Shown here: positions 19,990 to 27,837 of the stretch, one piece after another
Layout of the letters: the number at the start of each line of letters is the position of its first letter
Position numbering within the stretch: the stretch's first letter is position 1
Assembly (NCBI GenBank): GCA_018819515.1
Contig: JAHJPX010000007.1
Location: 1-64,000, forward strand
DNA: 64,000 bases
From: Gammaproteobacteria bacterium
GTDB lineage: Bacteria > Pseudomonadota > Gammaproteobacteria > Burkholderiales > Rhodocyclaceae
Reading direction: 5' to 3'
Notes under the pieces: model-generated
Databases searched by the model: none
Told to the model about the DNA's origin: nothing
The model's input: only the letters and a program-made list of their open reading frames with translations
Program-made: the position numbers and the translations under genes

Positions 19990-20143
19990 GCCGTGGACGA
20001 TTGGCCGCGGTTTGCCAAGGAAGCGGGGCTGAGTGCGAATACCGCCGATCTCGTCGCGGCGGATTTCGAACGGCTGTAGCTCCCTCGCCCCCGCCGGCCC
20101 GGCGGGAATCACGCCCTGGTGGCGTACCGCCACGGCTGACTTT
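19990..20143 (+). repeat. right copy of 154-bp direct repeat (hipA 3' end plus hairpin element)
   Basis: It repeats the hipA 3' end, its stop codon and trailer, and ends in an element (20119-20144; stem GTGGCG / CGCCAC, loop TAC, full tail GGCTGACTTTT). There is no gene start upstream, so the hipA part is a dead fragment of 30 codons. The next 62 bp to the DUF2868 gene hold nothing recognisable. Confidence 0.92.
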
Positions 20144-20205
20144 TGCTGCGGACACGAACCTGACCGGGTGTTGGCAAATGGCGCGGGGGCGCTACAGTAG
20201 GGTCC

Positions 20206-21624
20206 ATGACCACGCCCGCCATTCACGAGACAACCGCCCGCCAGGTGCTGATGCTGCGCGCTTTCGAGACCGCGGCGCCGGATTCGCCGCTGTGGACGCG
20301 CGAAGACGGCGTCTGGGCGAGCCGTCTTGCCCGCCAGACGCTGGCGGAAGGCGCGCCGGCCGAGCAGTTCGTCGCGGAACGCGCCCGCCACGCGATGGAG
20401 CGTCTGGCGCCGCGCGATCCCCATATCCGCCGCTGGATGGAGCCGGGCGCCGGCGTCGTTCGCCACTGGCCGTGGGCGGTCGCCGTCGGGCTCGTCGTCG
20501 GCATGCTGGCGGACGCCATGGGCGGCGCGCAGCACATCGATTTGTTGTCGCCGCCGTTGTGGGGCCTGCTGGCGTGGAACATCGGCATCTACCTGCTGCT
20601 GGCCTGGCGTGCCACTCGCCCGGAAACCCCGCACGACTGGCTGCGACGCCTGGTTCGCCGGCTCGGTCAGCCGCCGCGCGGGCAGCGCCATGGCGCCCTG
20701 CGCGCATTTGCCCTCGACTGGACCCGGCTGGCGGCGCCGCTGGCCGCGACCCGGACGACGCTGTTCCTGCACCTCGCCGCCGCAACGCTGGCGGCCGGCA
20801 TGGTCGCCGGCATGTACCTGCGCGGCCTGGTGCTCGACTATCGCGCCGGCTGGCAAAGCACCTTTCTCGACGCATCGACCGTGCATGCGCTGCTCGCGAC
20901 GCTGCTGGCGCCGGCATCGGCCGTCACCGGCATCACGATCCCCGACGCAGCCGCGCTCGAAACGCTGCGCATCAGCGCCGACACGGTCGCCACGGCCGAC
21001 GCCGCGCCGTGGATACACCTCTACGCCGCCATGCTGGCGCTGTTCGTCATCGCGCCGCGCATCCTGCTGGCGCTATGGAGCGCGTGGCGCGGCTGGCGTC
21101 TGTCGCGACGCTGGCAACTGCCGTGGGACGAGCCGTATTTCCAGCAGTTGATGCGCGAGTATCGCGGCCAGCGGGCGAGCGTCCAGGTGATCCCGCACGG
21201 CACGACGATTTCCGCGCCGGCGGCGTTGCATCTGCGCACGCTGCTCCTGCCGGTGCTGGGCGAGGATCTCGACTTCAGCGTCGCCGAACCGGTGGCCTAC
21301 GGAGATGAAGAAACCGCGGTCGTGCCGGCCGAGCCCGGCACCACGCTGCGCCTGGTGTTGTTCGATCTCGGCGCCACGCCGGAACCCGAAGCGCACGGAC
21401 GCCTGATCGCCCGCCTGCGCGGTCCGGCGGCCATGGCGATCATCGCCGACGAAGCCGCCTTCGCCCGCCGCTTCGCCGCCTTCCCCGAACGGCTGGCCGA
21501 GCGCCGCCTCGCCTGGCAGCGCTTCGCCGATGCCGAACAACTGCCCTGCTGCGCAATGGACCTCGAACATCCCGACGCCGAACAGGCCGGCCGCGCCCTC
21601 GCTGCGGCGCTGACGTCCGGATAA
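20206..21624 (+). CDS. DUF2868 membrane protein
   Basis: This 472-residue protein has two N-terminal transmembrane segments (near 87-105 and 113-130), further hydrophobic segments near 185-210 and 268-290, and a cytosolic C-terminal region. It resembles DUF2868 proteins, which are regularly encoded next to DUF3482 GTPases as here (gap 11 bp). The biochemical role is unknown; the pairing suggests a membrane-associated GTPase system. GC content and codon use look like the surrounding core genome. Confidence 0.8.
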   Translation: MTTPAIHETTARQVLMLRAFETAAPDSPLWTREDGVWASRLARQTLAEGAPAEQFVAERARHAMERLAPRDPHIRRWMEPGAGVVRHWPWAVAVGLVVGMLADAMGGAQHIDLLSPPLWGLLAWNIGIYLLLAWRATRPETPHDWLRRLVRRLGQPPRGQRHGALRAFALDWTRLAAPLAATRTTLFLHLAAATLAAGMVAGMYLRGLVLDYRAGWQSTFLDASTVHALLATLLAPASAVTGITIPDAAALETLRISADTVATADAAPWIHLYAAMLALFVIAPRILLALWSAWRGWRLSRRWQLPWDEPYFQQLMREYRGQRASVQVIPHGTTISAPAALHLRTLLLPVLGEDLDFSVAEPVAYGDEETAVVPAEPGTTLRLVLFDLGATPEPEAHGRLIARLRGPAAMAIIADEAAFARRFAAFPERLAERRLAWQRFADAEQLPCCAMDLEHPDAEQAGRALAAALTSG

Positions 21625-21635
21625 TCGCGACCGCG

Positions 21636-23123
21636 ATGATCACCCTCACCCTGGTATCGCACACCAACGTCGGCAAGACGACGCTGGCGCGCACGCTGCT
21701 CGCGCAGGACGTGGGCGAAGTGCGCGACGCGCCGCACGTCACCGAATTCACCGACGAACACGTGCTGCTGCGTTCGGCCGGCGGCGCGGAACTGATCGTC
21801 GCCGACACGCCCGGCTTCGGCGACAGCGTGCGCCTGGCCAGCCGCATGCGGCAAAGCGGCAGCCCGCTCGGCTGGTTCCTGAGCGCCGTGTGGGACCGCT
21901 GGCGCGACCGCGCCTTCTGGGCCAGCCAGCAGGTGTTGCGCCACGTGCGCGACCGCGCCGACGTCGTGCTGTACCTGGTGAATGCGGCGGAAGAGCCGGT
22001 GACCGCCGGGTACGTGGCGTCGGAAATGGAACTGCTCGCCTGGGTCGAAAAGCCCGTGCTGGTGCTGCTCAACCAGATGGGGCCGCCGACGGATGCGGCG
22101 GCCGAAGCGAAGGAAGTGCAGCGCTGGCGGGACGCCCTCGCGCAATGGCCGCTGGTCCGCGCCGTGTTGCCGCTCGACGCGTTCGCGCGCTGCTGGGTTC
22201 AGGAAGGCGCGCTCTGGCGCGAGATCGAACAATCGCTGCCCGCCGACCGGCAGGCGGAAATGCGCGACTTGCGGGCGGCGTGGGGCGCGCAGCGGCTGGC
22301 CACCTTCGACGACGCCATGCGCACGCTCGCGGCGAGCATCGCGCGCATCGCCACCGCCCGCGTCGCGCTGGACGACGGCGGCGGCGCGTCCACGCTGCGC
22401 CAGCTCGGCTCGGCGATCGGCGTCGGCAAGGCCGACTCCTCGCCCCTCGACATCGCGCAGCAAGCGCTGCAGCGGGCGCTCGACGAGGAAGTGAAAAGCA
22501 GCACGGACAGCCTGCTGACGCTGCACAGCCTGCACGGCGACGCCGGCAAGACGATCGTCGAGCGCGTGACCACGGGTTTCGACTGGCGCCATCGCACCGA
22601 CGAAGGCCGCGCCGCCCTCATCGGCGCAGTCGCCAGCGGCGCGCTGACCGGCCTCGCGCACGACATCGCCACCGGCGGCTTCACGCTGGGCGGCGGCGTC
22701 GTGGCCGGCACGGTGCTGGGCGCGCTCGCCGCCGCCGGCATCGCCCGCGGCCTCAACGTCGTGCGCGGCACGGACAAGAGCTGGGTGGGCTGGCACGCCG
22801 AAGCGCTGACGCCGGTGCTGCGCTCCGCGCTGCTGCGCTACCTCGCCGTCGCGCACTTCGGCCGCGGCCGCGGCAACTGGGCCGAAGGCGAATCGCCGAG
22901 CCATTGGGCGCCCGTCGTCGACGCAGCGCTGGCCGCGCGGGCGGATGCACTCGCGGAACTATGGCAGCACCGCGGCAACCGCTACGACAACCCCGGCGAA
23001 GCCGAATCGCTGGCCGCCGACTTGCAGCCGATACTCGCGGCAGCGGCGCGCGAAACGCTGGAAAGGCTCTATCCGGGACAGTGGCCGGAAAAGCCCGATC
23101 CAGCGGCGTACCGCCACGGCTGA
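21636..23123 (+). CDS. DUF3482 GTPase-like protein
   Basis: This 495-residue protein has a GTPase N-terminus: P-loop SHTNVGKTTLARTL, switch/G3 ADTPGFGD, and a G4-like LLNQMG. The C-terminal region includes a glycine-rich hydrophobic hairpin (GGFTLGGGVVAGTVLGALAA) that could enter a membrane, as in DUF3482 proteins. It follows DUF2868 closely. Its final residues AYRHG and its TGA stop lie inside a hairpin element, so the element sets the C-terminus of the protein. Confidence 0.83.
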   Translation: MITLTLVSHTNVGKTTLARTLLAQDVGEVRDAPHVTEFTDEHVLLRSAGGAELIVADTPGFGDSVRLASRMRQSGSPLGWFLSAVWDRWRDRAFWASQQVLRHVRDRADVVLYLVNAAEEPVTAGYVASEMELLAWVEKPVLVLLNQMGPPTDAAAEAKEVQRWRDALAQWPLVRAVLPLDAFARCWVQEGALWREIEQSLPADRQAEMRDLRAAWGAQRLATFDDAMRTLAASIARIATARVALDDGGGASTLRQLGSAIGVGKADSSPLDIAQQALQRALDEEVKSSTDSLLTLHSLHGDAGKTIVERVTTGFDWRHRTDEGRAALIGAVASGALTGLAHDIATGGFTLGGGVVAGTVLGALAAAGIARGLNVVRGTDKSWVGWHAEALTPVLRSALLRYLAVAHFGRGRGNWAEGESPSHWAPVVDAALAARADALAELWQHRGNRYDNPGEAESLAADLQPILAAAARETLERLYPGQWPEKPDPAAYRHG

Positions 23124-23128
23124 CTTTC
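23103..23128 (+). repeat. hairpin element at the end of the DUF3482 gene
   Basis: Stem GCGGCG / CGCCAC, loop TAC, tail GGCTGACTTTC. The TGA in the tail is the stop codon of the upstream gene. Confidence 0.88.
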
Positions 23129-23328
23129 GCGGCTCACCCAAGGCCAGCCTGAGACTCGCCTTCGGACAAGGCTGGATTGCCGACGAAGCGCTGTGGCTCG
23201 AAATGCTGGAAGCCCGCAACCGCATGTCCCACACCTACGATGCCGCCGATGCCCTGCGCATTCATGCCCGCCTGGGAGACTTCCTGCCACCGCTTGCCGC
23301 CTTGCTCGCCGCGCTGCGTGCCGCCTGA
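23129..23328 (+). pseudogene. 3' fragment of a HEPN nucleotidyltransferase-substrate-binding gene
   Basis: The translated segment SPKASLRLAFGQGWIADEAL through MLEARNRMSHTYDA to a normal stop matches the C-terminal half of HI0074-type HEPN proteins, partners of small MNT nucleotidyltransferases in toxin-antitoxin pairs. About 70 N-terminal residues are missing: the homology starts right after a hairpin element, and another element follows 11 bp after the stop. No MNT gene is present. It is a fragment trapped between two elements. Confidence 0.7.
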
Positions 23329-23338
23329 CCGCCGTCCA

Positions 23339-23364
23339 GTGGCGTACCGCCATGGCTGACTTTT
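23339..23364 (+). repeat. hairpin element after the HEPN fragment
   Basis: Stem GTGGCG / CGCCAT, loop TAC, tail GGCTGACTTTT, 11 bp after the stop codon of the fragment. Confidence 0.88.
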
Positions 23365-23396
23365 ATGCCGGGGGTCTCAGTTCGACCCTGAGCCGC

Positions 23397-23585
23397 CTTT
23401 GAGATATTCAGGAAGCAGACGTACCAGGGGAACTTGAGCCTGGCACCATTTCACTCACTCAGTGGCGTACCGCCATGGCTGACTTTTCTCAGACGGGCCA
23501 GGAAAACGTGGTCCGTCCCTGAATATCCTTTGAGATATTCAGGAAGCAGACGTAGCAGGGGAATTTGAGCCTGGCACCATTTCAC
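23397..23585 (+). repeat. 58-bp direct repeat pair enclosing a hairpin element
   Basis: A 58-bp sequence (23397-23454) recurs at 23528-23585 with two differences, a period of 131 bp. Between the copies lies a hairpin element (23462-23487, stem GTGGCG / CGCCAT, loop TAC, full tail). The remaining bases to the OLD gene (23586-23693) are AT-rich and probably hold its promoter, though no clear hexamers stand out. Confidence 0.85.
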
Positions 23586-23693
23586 TTGTATCAGCGTATG
23601 TATCACTCCGCTCTTAACAATGTGGTAATAATAGGTATTGATGTGAGTTGAAATTTGATTGCCATATTCAAGAATAGAGCACGGAGGTGAAGC

Positions 23694-25457
23694 TTGTACG
23701 TCGCGCGCGTAAGGGTGGTCAACTTTCGTTCATTGGCTGATGCCGACGTCAACTTGGCCAGCTATACAGCGCTTGTGGGGTTGAATGACTCCGGGAAGAG
23801 CAATTTATTGAGGGCACTGAACCTGTTCTTCAATGGCCAGACTGATCTGGGACAGCATCTAGTATTCGAGAAGGACTTCAGCCAACAGGCCAAAATCATA
23901 TCGAAGAAGGCAAAGGAGATTCAGATCGAAGTGGAATTCTCGCCTCCAAGCAATTATGCCGACAGAGATCCAATAATTTGGAGGAAGACGTATAGAAGTG
24001 ATGCCGAAACGCCGCGTACAGATGAAGTGTATAGAAAGGACGGCGGCGAGTTTGCAAAAGGTTCGCGAGTTGAATACTGGGTTCGACATCTTGCATTCGA
24101 ATACGTCCCCGCGATCCGAGGCAAGCACTTTTTTGCAATTTTGAAACGACGCCTCTATACAACGTTGGCTGAGACCGTCGCTCCGAAACTGACTAGCGCA
24201 TCCGCTTCTTTCCTTTCGGACTTGAGGAAAGAGGTAAAAAAGATTGAATCTGAATCTCAGCGCTTGTTGCAACTCAAGACGGAGTTTTCGTTGCCGGGTG
24301 ACTTGGGGGAGCTATTCGAGGTACTGGATTTCGACGCAGCCGACAGCCACGCCAAAACCGCGCTTCAGTATCGTGGTGACGGTATTCAAGGACGGCATAT
24401 CCCTCTCATCCTGAAATTTCTGGCGGACCAACGCAAGAGCACGTCCGCGAAAGGCAAGCCGTCGTCGGAGACAATTTGGGGGTTCGAAGAACCTGAAAAC
24501 AATTTGGAACTCGCGAAGCAAATCGAAGTGGCGGAAGAATTCAACGACTACTCGGGATCAATTCAAATACTCGTTAGTACGCACTCACCCGCGTTCTACG
24601 GTGTTGCAAAGCAAGCCGACGGGATACGAGTCGCGGTAAGAAACGCTGGTCGCACCGAGTTTCAGGAGACACTTTCGCCTGGCTCTATTGATGAACATCT
24701 CGGGCTCATGCCCTTTGTTCAGCCGTATCTTGAGCGGGCAGTGTCAGAACGACAAGCCCTCGTCGATGAGCTGAAAGCTCTGAAAGCTGATTCACTGGTT
24801 AGCAACAGGCCGGCTTTGTACGTTGAAGGAAGCAGCGACAGGACGGTTTTGGCGGCTGTTCTTGGGAAACTCTACCCTGAGTACCAATTCGAGATTCTTG
24901 CCAAGGAGGGGCTGGGGGGTGGTGTGAATTGGGTGGTTGGTTGCTGTATTTCCCGAGCCGCAATGACCGATCTGTCAGAGAGGACGGCAGCGCTATTTGA
25001 CGATGATGTCGCAGGCCAAGACGCTACGAAGAGGATCGCAGACTATTCGAAAGCCATAAGTAGACCAGATCGAACAAAGTGCTTCATCGTGGCGAAACAG
25101 TCCGCCGACGATGAGGTACGCATAATCAAGAAATCGGGGATCACGCTTTCCTTCAATCTCGAGGAGCTTTACGGGTGCGCGGCATGGAACCACGCAGAGA
25201 AGAAGGGGTGGCTGATAGCGCGTGGTAACGAACTGATACGAGACAATGCGTCGTTGCTGACATTTAGCAAGAACCTGTCTGACATTCTAGACGAACGGGT
25301 TAAGGACGGCCATGCCAAACGACTAATTACCCACAAGGTCAAGAACGAAAAGAAAGGGGTATTTGCAAAACATGTGGCTGATTCAATTCAGTCAGGCGCA
25401 CAGGTGCCGGGGTCTCTTGCCGTATTGGCTAAGGAAATCAACGACTATTTCCGGTAG
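23694..25457 (+). CDS. OLD-family ATP-dependent endonuclease (AAA ATPase plus TOPRIM)
   Basis: This 587-residue protein has an SMC-like ATPase with Walker A GLNDSGKSNLL, a signature-like RGDGIQGRHIPL, Walker B in WGFEEPENNLE and the H-loop STHSPAF, followed by a TOPRIM domain (YVEGSSDRTVL near 383, then ALFDDDVAG). Such proteins are anti-phage nucleases of the OLD/GajA type. The start is a TTG after a GGAGG ribosome binding site. Unlike Gabija there is no UvrD-like helicase next to it; the next gene encodes a membrane protein. Its base composition is visibly lower in GC than the neighbours, indicating transfer. Confidence 0.88.
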   Translation: MYVARVRVVNFRSLADADVNLASYTALVGLNDSGKSNLLRALNLFFNGQTDLGQHLVFEKDFSQQAKIISKKAKEIQIEVEFSPPSNYADRDPIIWRKTYRSDAETPRTDEVYRKDGGEFAKGSRVEYWVRHLAFEYVPAIRGKHFFAILKRRLYTTLAETVAPKLTSASASFLSDLRKEVKKIESESQRLLQLKTEFSLPGDLGELFEVLDFDAADSHAKTALQYRGDGIQGRHIPLILKFLADQRKSTSAKGKPSSETIWGFEEPENNLELAKQIEVAEEFNDYSGSIQILVSTHSPAFYGVAKQADGIRVAVRNAGRTEFQETLSPGSIDEHLGLMPFVQPYLERAVSERQALVDELKALKADSLVSNRPALYVEGSSDRTVLAAVLGKLYPEYQFEILAKEGLGGGVNWVVGCCISRAAMTDLSERTAALFDDDVAGQDATKRIADYSKAISRPDRTKCFIVAKQSADDEVRIIKKSGITLSFNLEELYGCAAWNHAEKKGWLIARGNELIRDNASLLTFSKNLSDILDERVKDGHAKRLITHKVKNEKKGVFAKHVADSIQSGAQVPGSLAVLAKEINDYFR

Positions 25458-25472
25458 TCGCTAGCGTGCTCA

Positions 25473-25507
25473 CCCTTCTCGGCGTACCGCCACGGCTGAC
25501 TTTTCTC
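25473..25507 (+). repeat. hairpin element after the OLD gene, extended 35-bp form
   Basis: The core (25481-25504: GGCG / CGCC stem, loop TAC, tail GGCTGACTTTT) is flanked by CCCTTCTC on the left and CTC on the right. Exactly the same 35 bp occur at 27472-27506, bounding a 2-kb segment. Confidence 0.88.
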
Positions 25508-25525
25508 AGGGAAGAATGGGGAACA

Positions 25526-25542
25526 CTCTGACCCCTTTGGCC
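25526..25542 (+). repeat. left arm of 17-bp inverted repeat
   Basis: CTCTGACCCCTTTGGCC here is the exact reverse complement of 26765-26781. The arms bracket the low-GC membrane protein gene. Confidence 0.8.
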
Positions 25543-25673
25543 GAAAATGACCAACCAGAGGCCGCCTATCCGAAAATAAAGTCGCGGGCCTCAGCACGCT
25601 GCTGGCCTCGTGCTGAGCAGAGCTGTCGTAGATTCATCTCCCCGTTAACTCCGATTTCATTGAGAGGGCGAAC

Positions 25674-26609
25674 ATGTTTAAGGCATTGGCTTCAATAATA
25701 TGTACTTTAGGACTGATCGCTCTTTCGTTTCCCGCGTTCACTGACACTGGTGGGGGGGAGCCTGGCCACATTCAGGTTACCGAAAGCAGCTCCGTCAATT
25801 TATTTGAAGATGCAGATAATTCATTCGGAGCTTTGCTCGACATATTAAAACGCGTAACCGGATCGCTTCTTGCGCTTGTTGTCGGAGTTATGCCTTCTCT
25901 ATTTTTTTATATCAGATCTTTGAAATTCAAAGCACCAGTATTTATTTACGATGGTGATTTGCTTCAGGTTCGCTCTCATCCGGCCGTGCGAATATTTTTT
26001 CATGAAGACAAAATTGAGAATCTGTTTCGCTATCGAGTACTGTTCTTTAATAAGGGAAAAAAGGAGATTCGGAAACAAGATATTCCTAGTGCCGGTTTCC
26101 CAAGAGTTGTTTTCGGAGATGGTGTTCGAGTTCTATCGTGCAGCGTTCTAGGCAAGTCCAACGACAATATTGGTTTTTGTGTCAAAAAAAACAAAGAGGA
26201 CTCTGTGGAACTTGGATTTGAATACTTAAACCAAGAAGACGGCGGTGTAATTGAGGTGTTGTTTGAAAGAACTGATAGAGCTGAAGCGCCTGTGCAATTC
26301 GTGGCACCAATTATTGGCGCCAAGACCGCGCGATCCTACGAATATGATGCTCGCCAAAGCAAAGAGAAAATTAGGCGTGCTTGGATCAGGTGGGGCATGC
26401 ACGGTTTGATAGTTGTTTCCGCGTATTATTTTCTCGTTTTTGGCCCCCTTGGCGCACCCGCGGATAGCACTGATTGGCTTGTACTGGGCATACTACATCT
26501 ACCTGTCTGGGTGCTAGTGGTTGATTTGATAAAAGGTTTCTCGAACAATATTGTGAAACCATACCGAAAGTCATTTCCAGCATGGGCTGGAGAGTATTTC
26601 GAGGTTTGA
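25674..26609 (+). CDS. multi-pass membrane protein of unknown function
   Basis: I do not recognise this 311-residue protein. It has an N-terminal signal or membrane segment (SIICTLGLIALSFPAF), a second membrane helix near 66-82, a soluble middle region of about 150 residues with beta-like character (about 90-230), and two C-terminal transmembrane helices (GLIVVSAYYFLVFGPL and WLVLGILHLPVWVLVV). GAGAGG precedes the ATG. Base composition is markedly AT-rich for this window. It lies between inverted repeats and downstream of an OLD nuclease, so it may be the effector of a defence system or an unrelated passenger. Confidence 0.75.
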   Translation: MFKALASIICTLGLIALSFPAFTDTGGGEPGHIQVTESSSVNLFEDADNSFGALLDILKRVTGSLLALVVGVMPSLFFYIRSLKFKAPVFIYDGDLLQVRSHPAVRIFFHEDKIENLFRYRVLFFNKGKKEIRKQDIPSAGFPRVVFGDGVRVLSCSVLGKSNDNIGFCVKKNKEDSVELGFEYLNQEDGGVIEVLFERTDRAEAPVQFVAPIIGAKTARSYEYDARQSKEKIRRAWIRWGMHGLIVVSAYYFLVFGPLGAPADSTDWLVLGILHLPVWVLVVDLIKGFSNNIVKPYRKSFPAWAGEYFEV

Positions 26610-26764
26610 GTTTATAAACCACAGAAAAGAAGCTCTTGACACTGCAAAGCGATTCTGAGGGGGGTCGGCATCGAAATGGATCGGGAATAGCTAAGACCAG
26701 TTGCGTTATTGATATTACTCTGGAATGCTGAACGTCGGCTTCGCGACGATACCCGCACCTTCCG

Positions 26765-26830
26765 GCCAAAGGGGTCAGAGACATTTGCCCTTTTCCAAGC
26801 CAAAGGGGTCAGAGACATTTGCCCTTTTCA
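26765..26830 (+). repeat. tandem REP-like units
   Basis: CCAAAGGGGTCAGAG followed by ACATTTGCCCTTTTC occurs twice in tandem (from 26767 and 26801). The first unit forms the right arm of the inverted repeat with 25526-25542. A related inverted motif TGACTCCGACCCCTT follows near 26849. This style resembles repeats seen with IS200-like REP transposases, but no transposase gene is here. Confidence 0.75.
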
Positions 26831-26864
26831 GGAAACCAAATGACTCCGACCCCTTCAGAATTCC

Positions 26865-27175
26865 TTCGACCCACTACATGTAGTGGTCAATCCACACCAT
26901 CCCACTATCCACACACTTAACCACATGATTTCCACAGAGTTATCACTTGAAAACCATACACGGTGTAGGAGTAAAATTGGCGGCGTTGAGTACGGATGCG
27001 TGCTCAACCGAAGAGAAACGCCCCGGACAGATTATCTGCCACGGGGCGGAAAGAAGCCGGTTCCCCGACTAGCGAGCCGCTAATCTAGCAAAGGCGAAAG
27101 ACCTTGAGCAAGGGCGGATAGATGTGGTAACGGGCTGTTTCTCGTCGCAAGGCAATGCCAGAAAGGACGAATACC
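26865..27175. other. AT-rich intergenic stretch without a recognised gene
   Basis: No convincing coding frame is present. A small palindrome CTACATGTAG lies near 26874-26883. The right part leads into a 48-residue gene. Confidence 0.4.
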
Positions 27176-27322
27176 ATGGCTGCCAACAAGAAACAGACTA
27201 GCCAGAAGGTTGCGAAGATCGCGTCGAAGTTATTACGTGACCCTTCGACACCCGCCTCGGTGAAAAAGGTCGCTGGTTCGGACCTCGCCCAAGCGCGGTT
27301 CCGCAAGTCGACCAAGAAGTAA
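27176..27322 (+). CDS. 48-residue basic small protein
   Basis: This short frame encodes a basic peptide: MAANKKQTSQKVAKIASKLL, then LRDPSTPASVKKVAGSDLAQ and a Lys-rich end. AAGGA lies upstream of the ATG and a UUCG-capped hairpin follows the stop, so it looks like a real transcript unit. Small Lys/Ala-rich proteins of this pattern are widespread in proteobacteria, but I know no function. It is outside the usual length cut-off of gene finders. Confidence 0.6.
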   Translation: MAANKKQTSQKVAKIASKLLRDPSTPASVKKVAGSDLAQARFRKSTKK

Positions 27323-27338
27323 CCAGTAAATGAAGTAC

Positions 27339-27358
27339 TCCGGGGCTTCGGCCCCGGA
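27339..27358 (+). terminator. UUCG-capped hairpin after the 48-residue gene
   Basis: TCCGGGGC and GCCCCGGA pair as an 8-bp stem around a TTCG loop. There is no long T tail; it may terminate transcription or protect the 3' end. Confidence 0.65.
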
Positions 27359-27471
27359 ATCTTGCAGACACTCGTACGCCTCGTTAGGTCCGGGGAAGGT
27401 CCTAGGGCATGGCAAGACTACGGATCCACTATCAAGCGATAAGAAAACCGGCCGCTCCTGACTGGATACCG

Positions 27472-27506
27472 CCCTTCTCGGCGTACCGCCACGGCTGACT
27501 TTTCTC
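27472..27506 (+). repeat. hairpin element, extended 35-bp form, right copy
   Basis: The core at 27480-27503 has the GGCG / CGCC stem, loop TAC and tail GGCTGACTTTT. It is identical over 35 bp to 25473-25507 and is the last of the eight same-strand copies in the accessory block. Confidence 0.88.
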
Positions 27507-27513
27507 GGCGGGG

Positions 27514-27837
27514 CTACACGCCCCACATCACCGGCTTTTCGGCCTTCAGCGAATACTCGAACATCTCGGCCAGCGGCACGGCGCGCGGGGCGAGGCCGAC
27601 GTAGGCGCGCTGGCTGTCGCCGGGCGCCTCTTCGAGTTCCGGCCGGTCGTACTCGCCGGCATGGGCGGCGCGGTCGGCGGCGATGGCCTGGCGCAGTTTC
27701 GCGATGGCCTCGGGCAACTGCTCGACGGTGATGATGCCGCGCGTCGAGAATTCGCGGCCGATGATTTCCATCATGCGCTTGGCGACGTCGTCGAACATCA
27801 TGACGTCGGCGGCGGCATCGGAACGGAAAATGATCAT
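27514..27837 (-). CDS. DUF1840 family protein
   Basis: This 107-residue protein (MIIFRSDAAADVMMFDDVAK at the start, then MMEIIGREFSTRGIIT) fits the DUF1840 family, common in betaproteobacteria and of unknown function. Its ATG overlaps the TGA of the preceding hydrolase gene (ATGA), so it is the last gene of the metH-cca operon. The C-terminus VPLAEMFEYSLKAEKPVMWG is typical. Confidence 0.85.
   Translation of the reverse strand: MIIFRSDAAADVMMFDDVAKRMMEIIGREFSTRGIITVEQLPEAIAKLRQAIAADRAAHAGEYDRPELEEAPGDSQRAYVGLAPRAVPLAEMFEYSLKAEKPVMWGV

Noticed and set aside
17242..27506. CRISPR array or classical integron as explanation for the regularly placed repeats
   Set aside because: Spacers are whole genes of unequal length, repeats are about 26 bp with wide spacing, and no cas or intI gene is visible.
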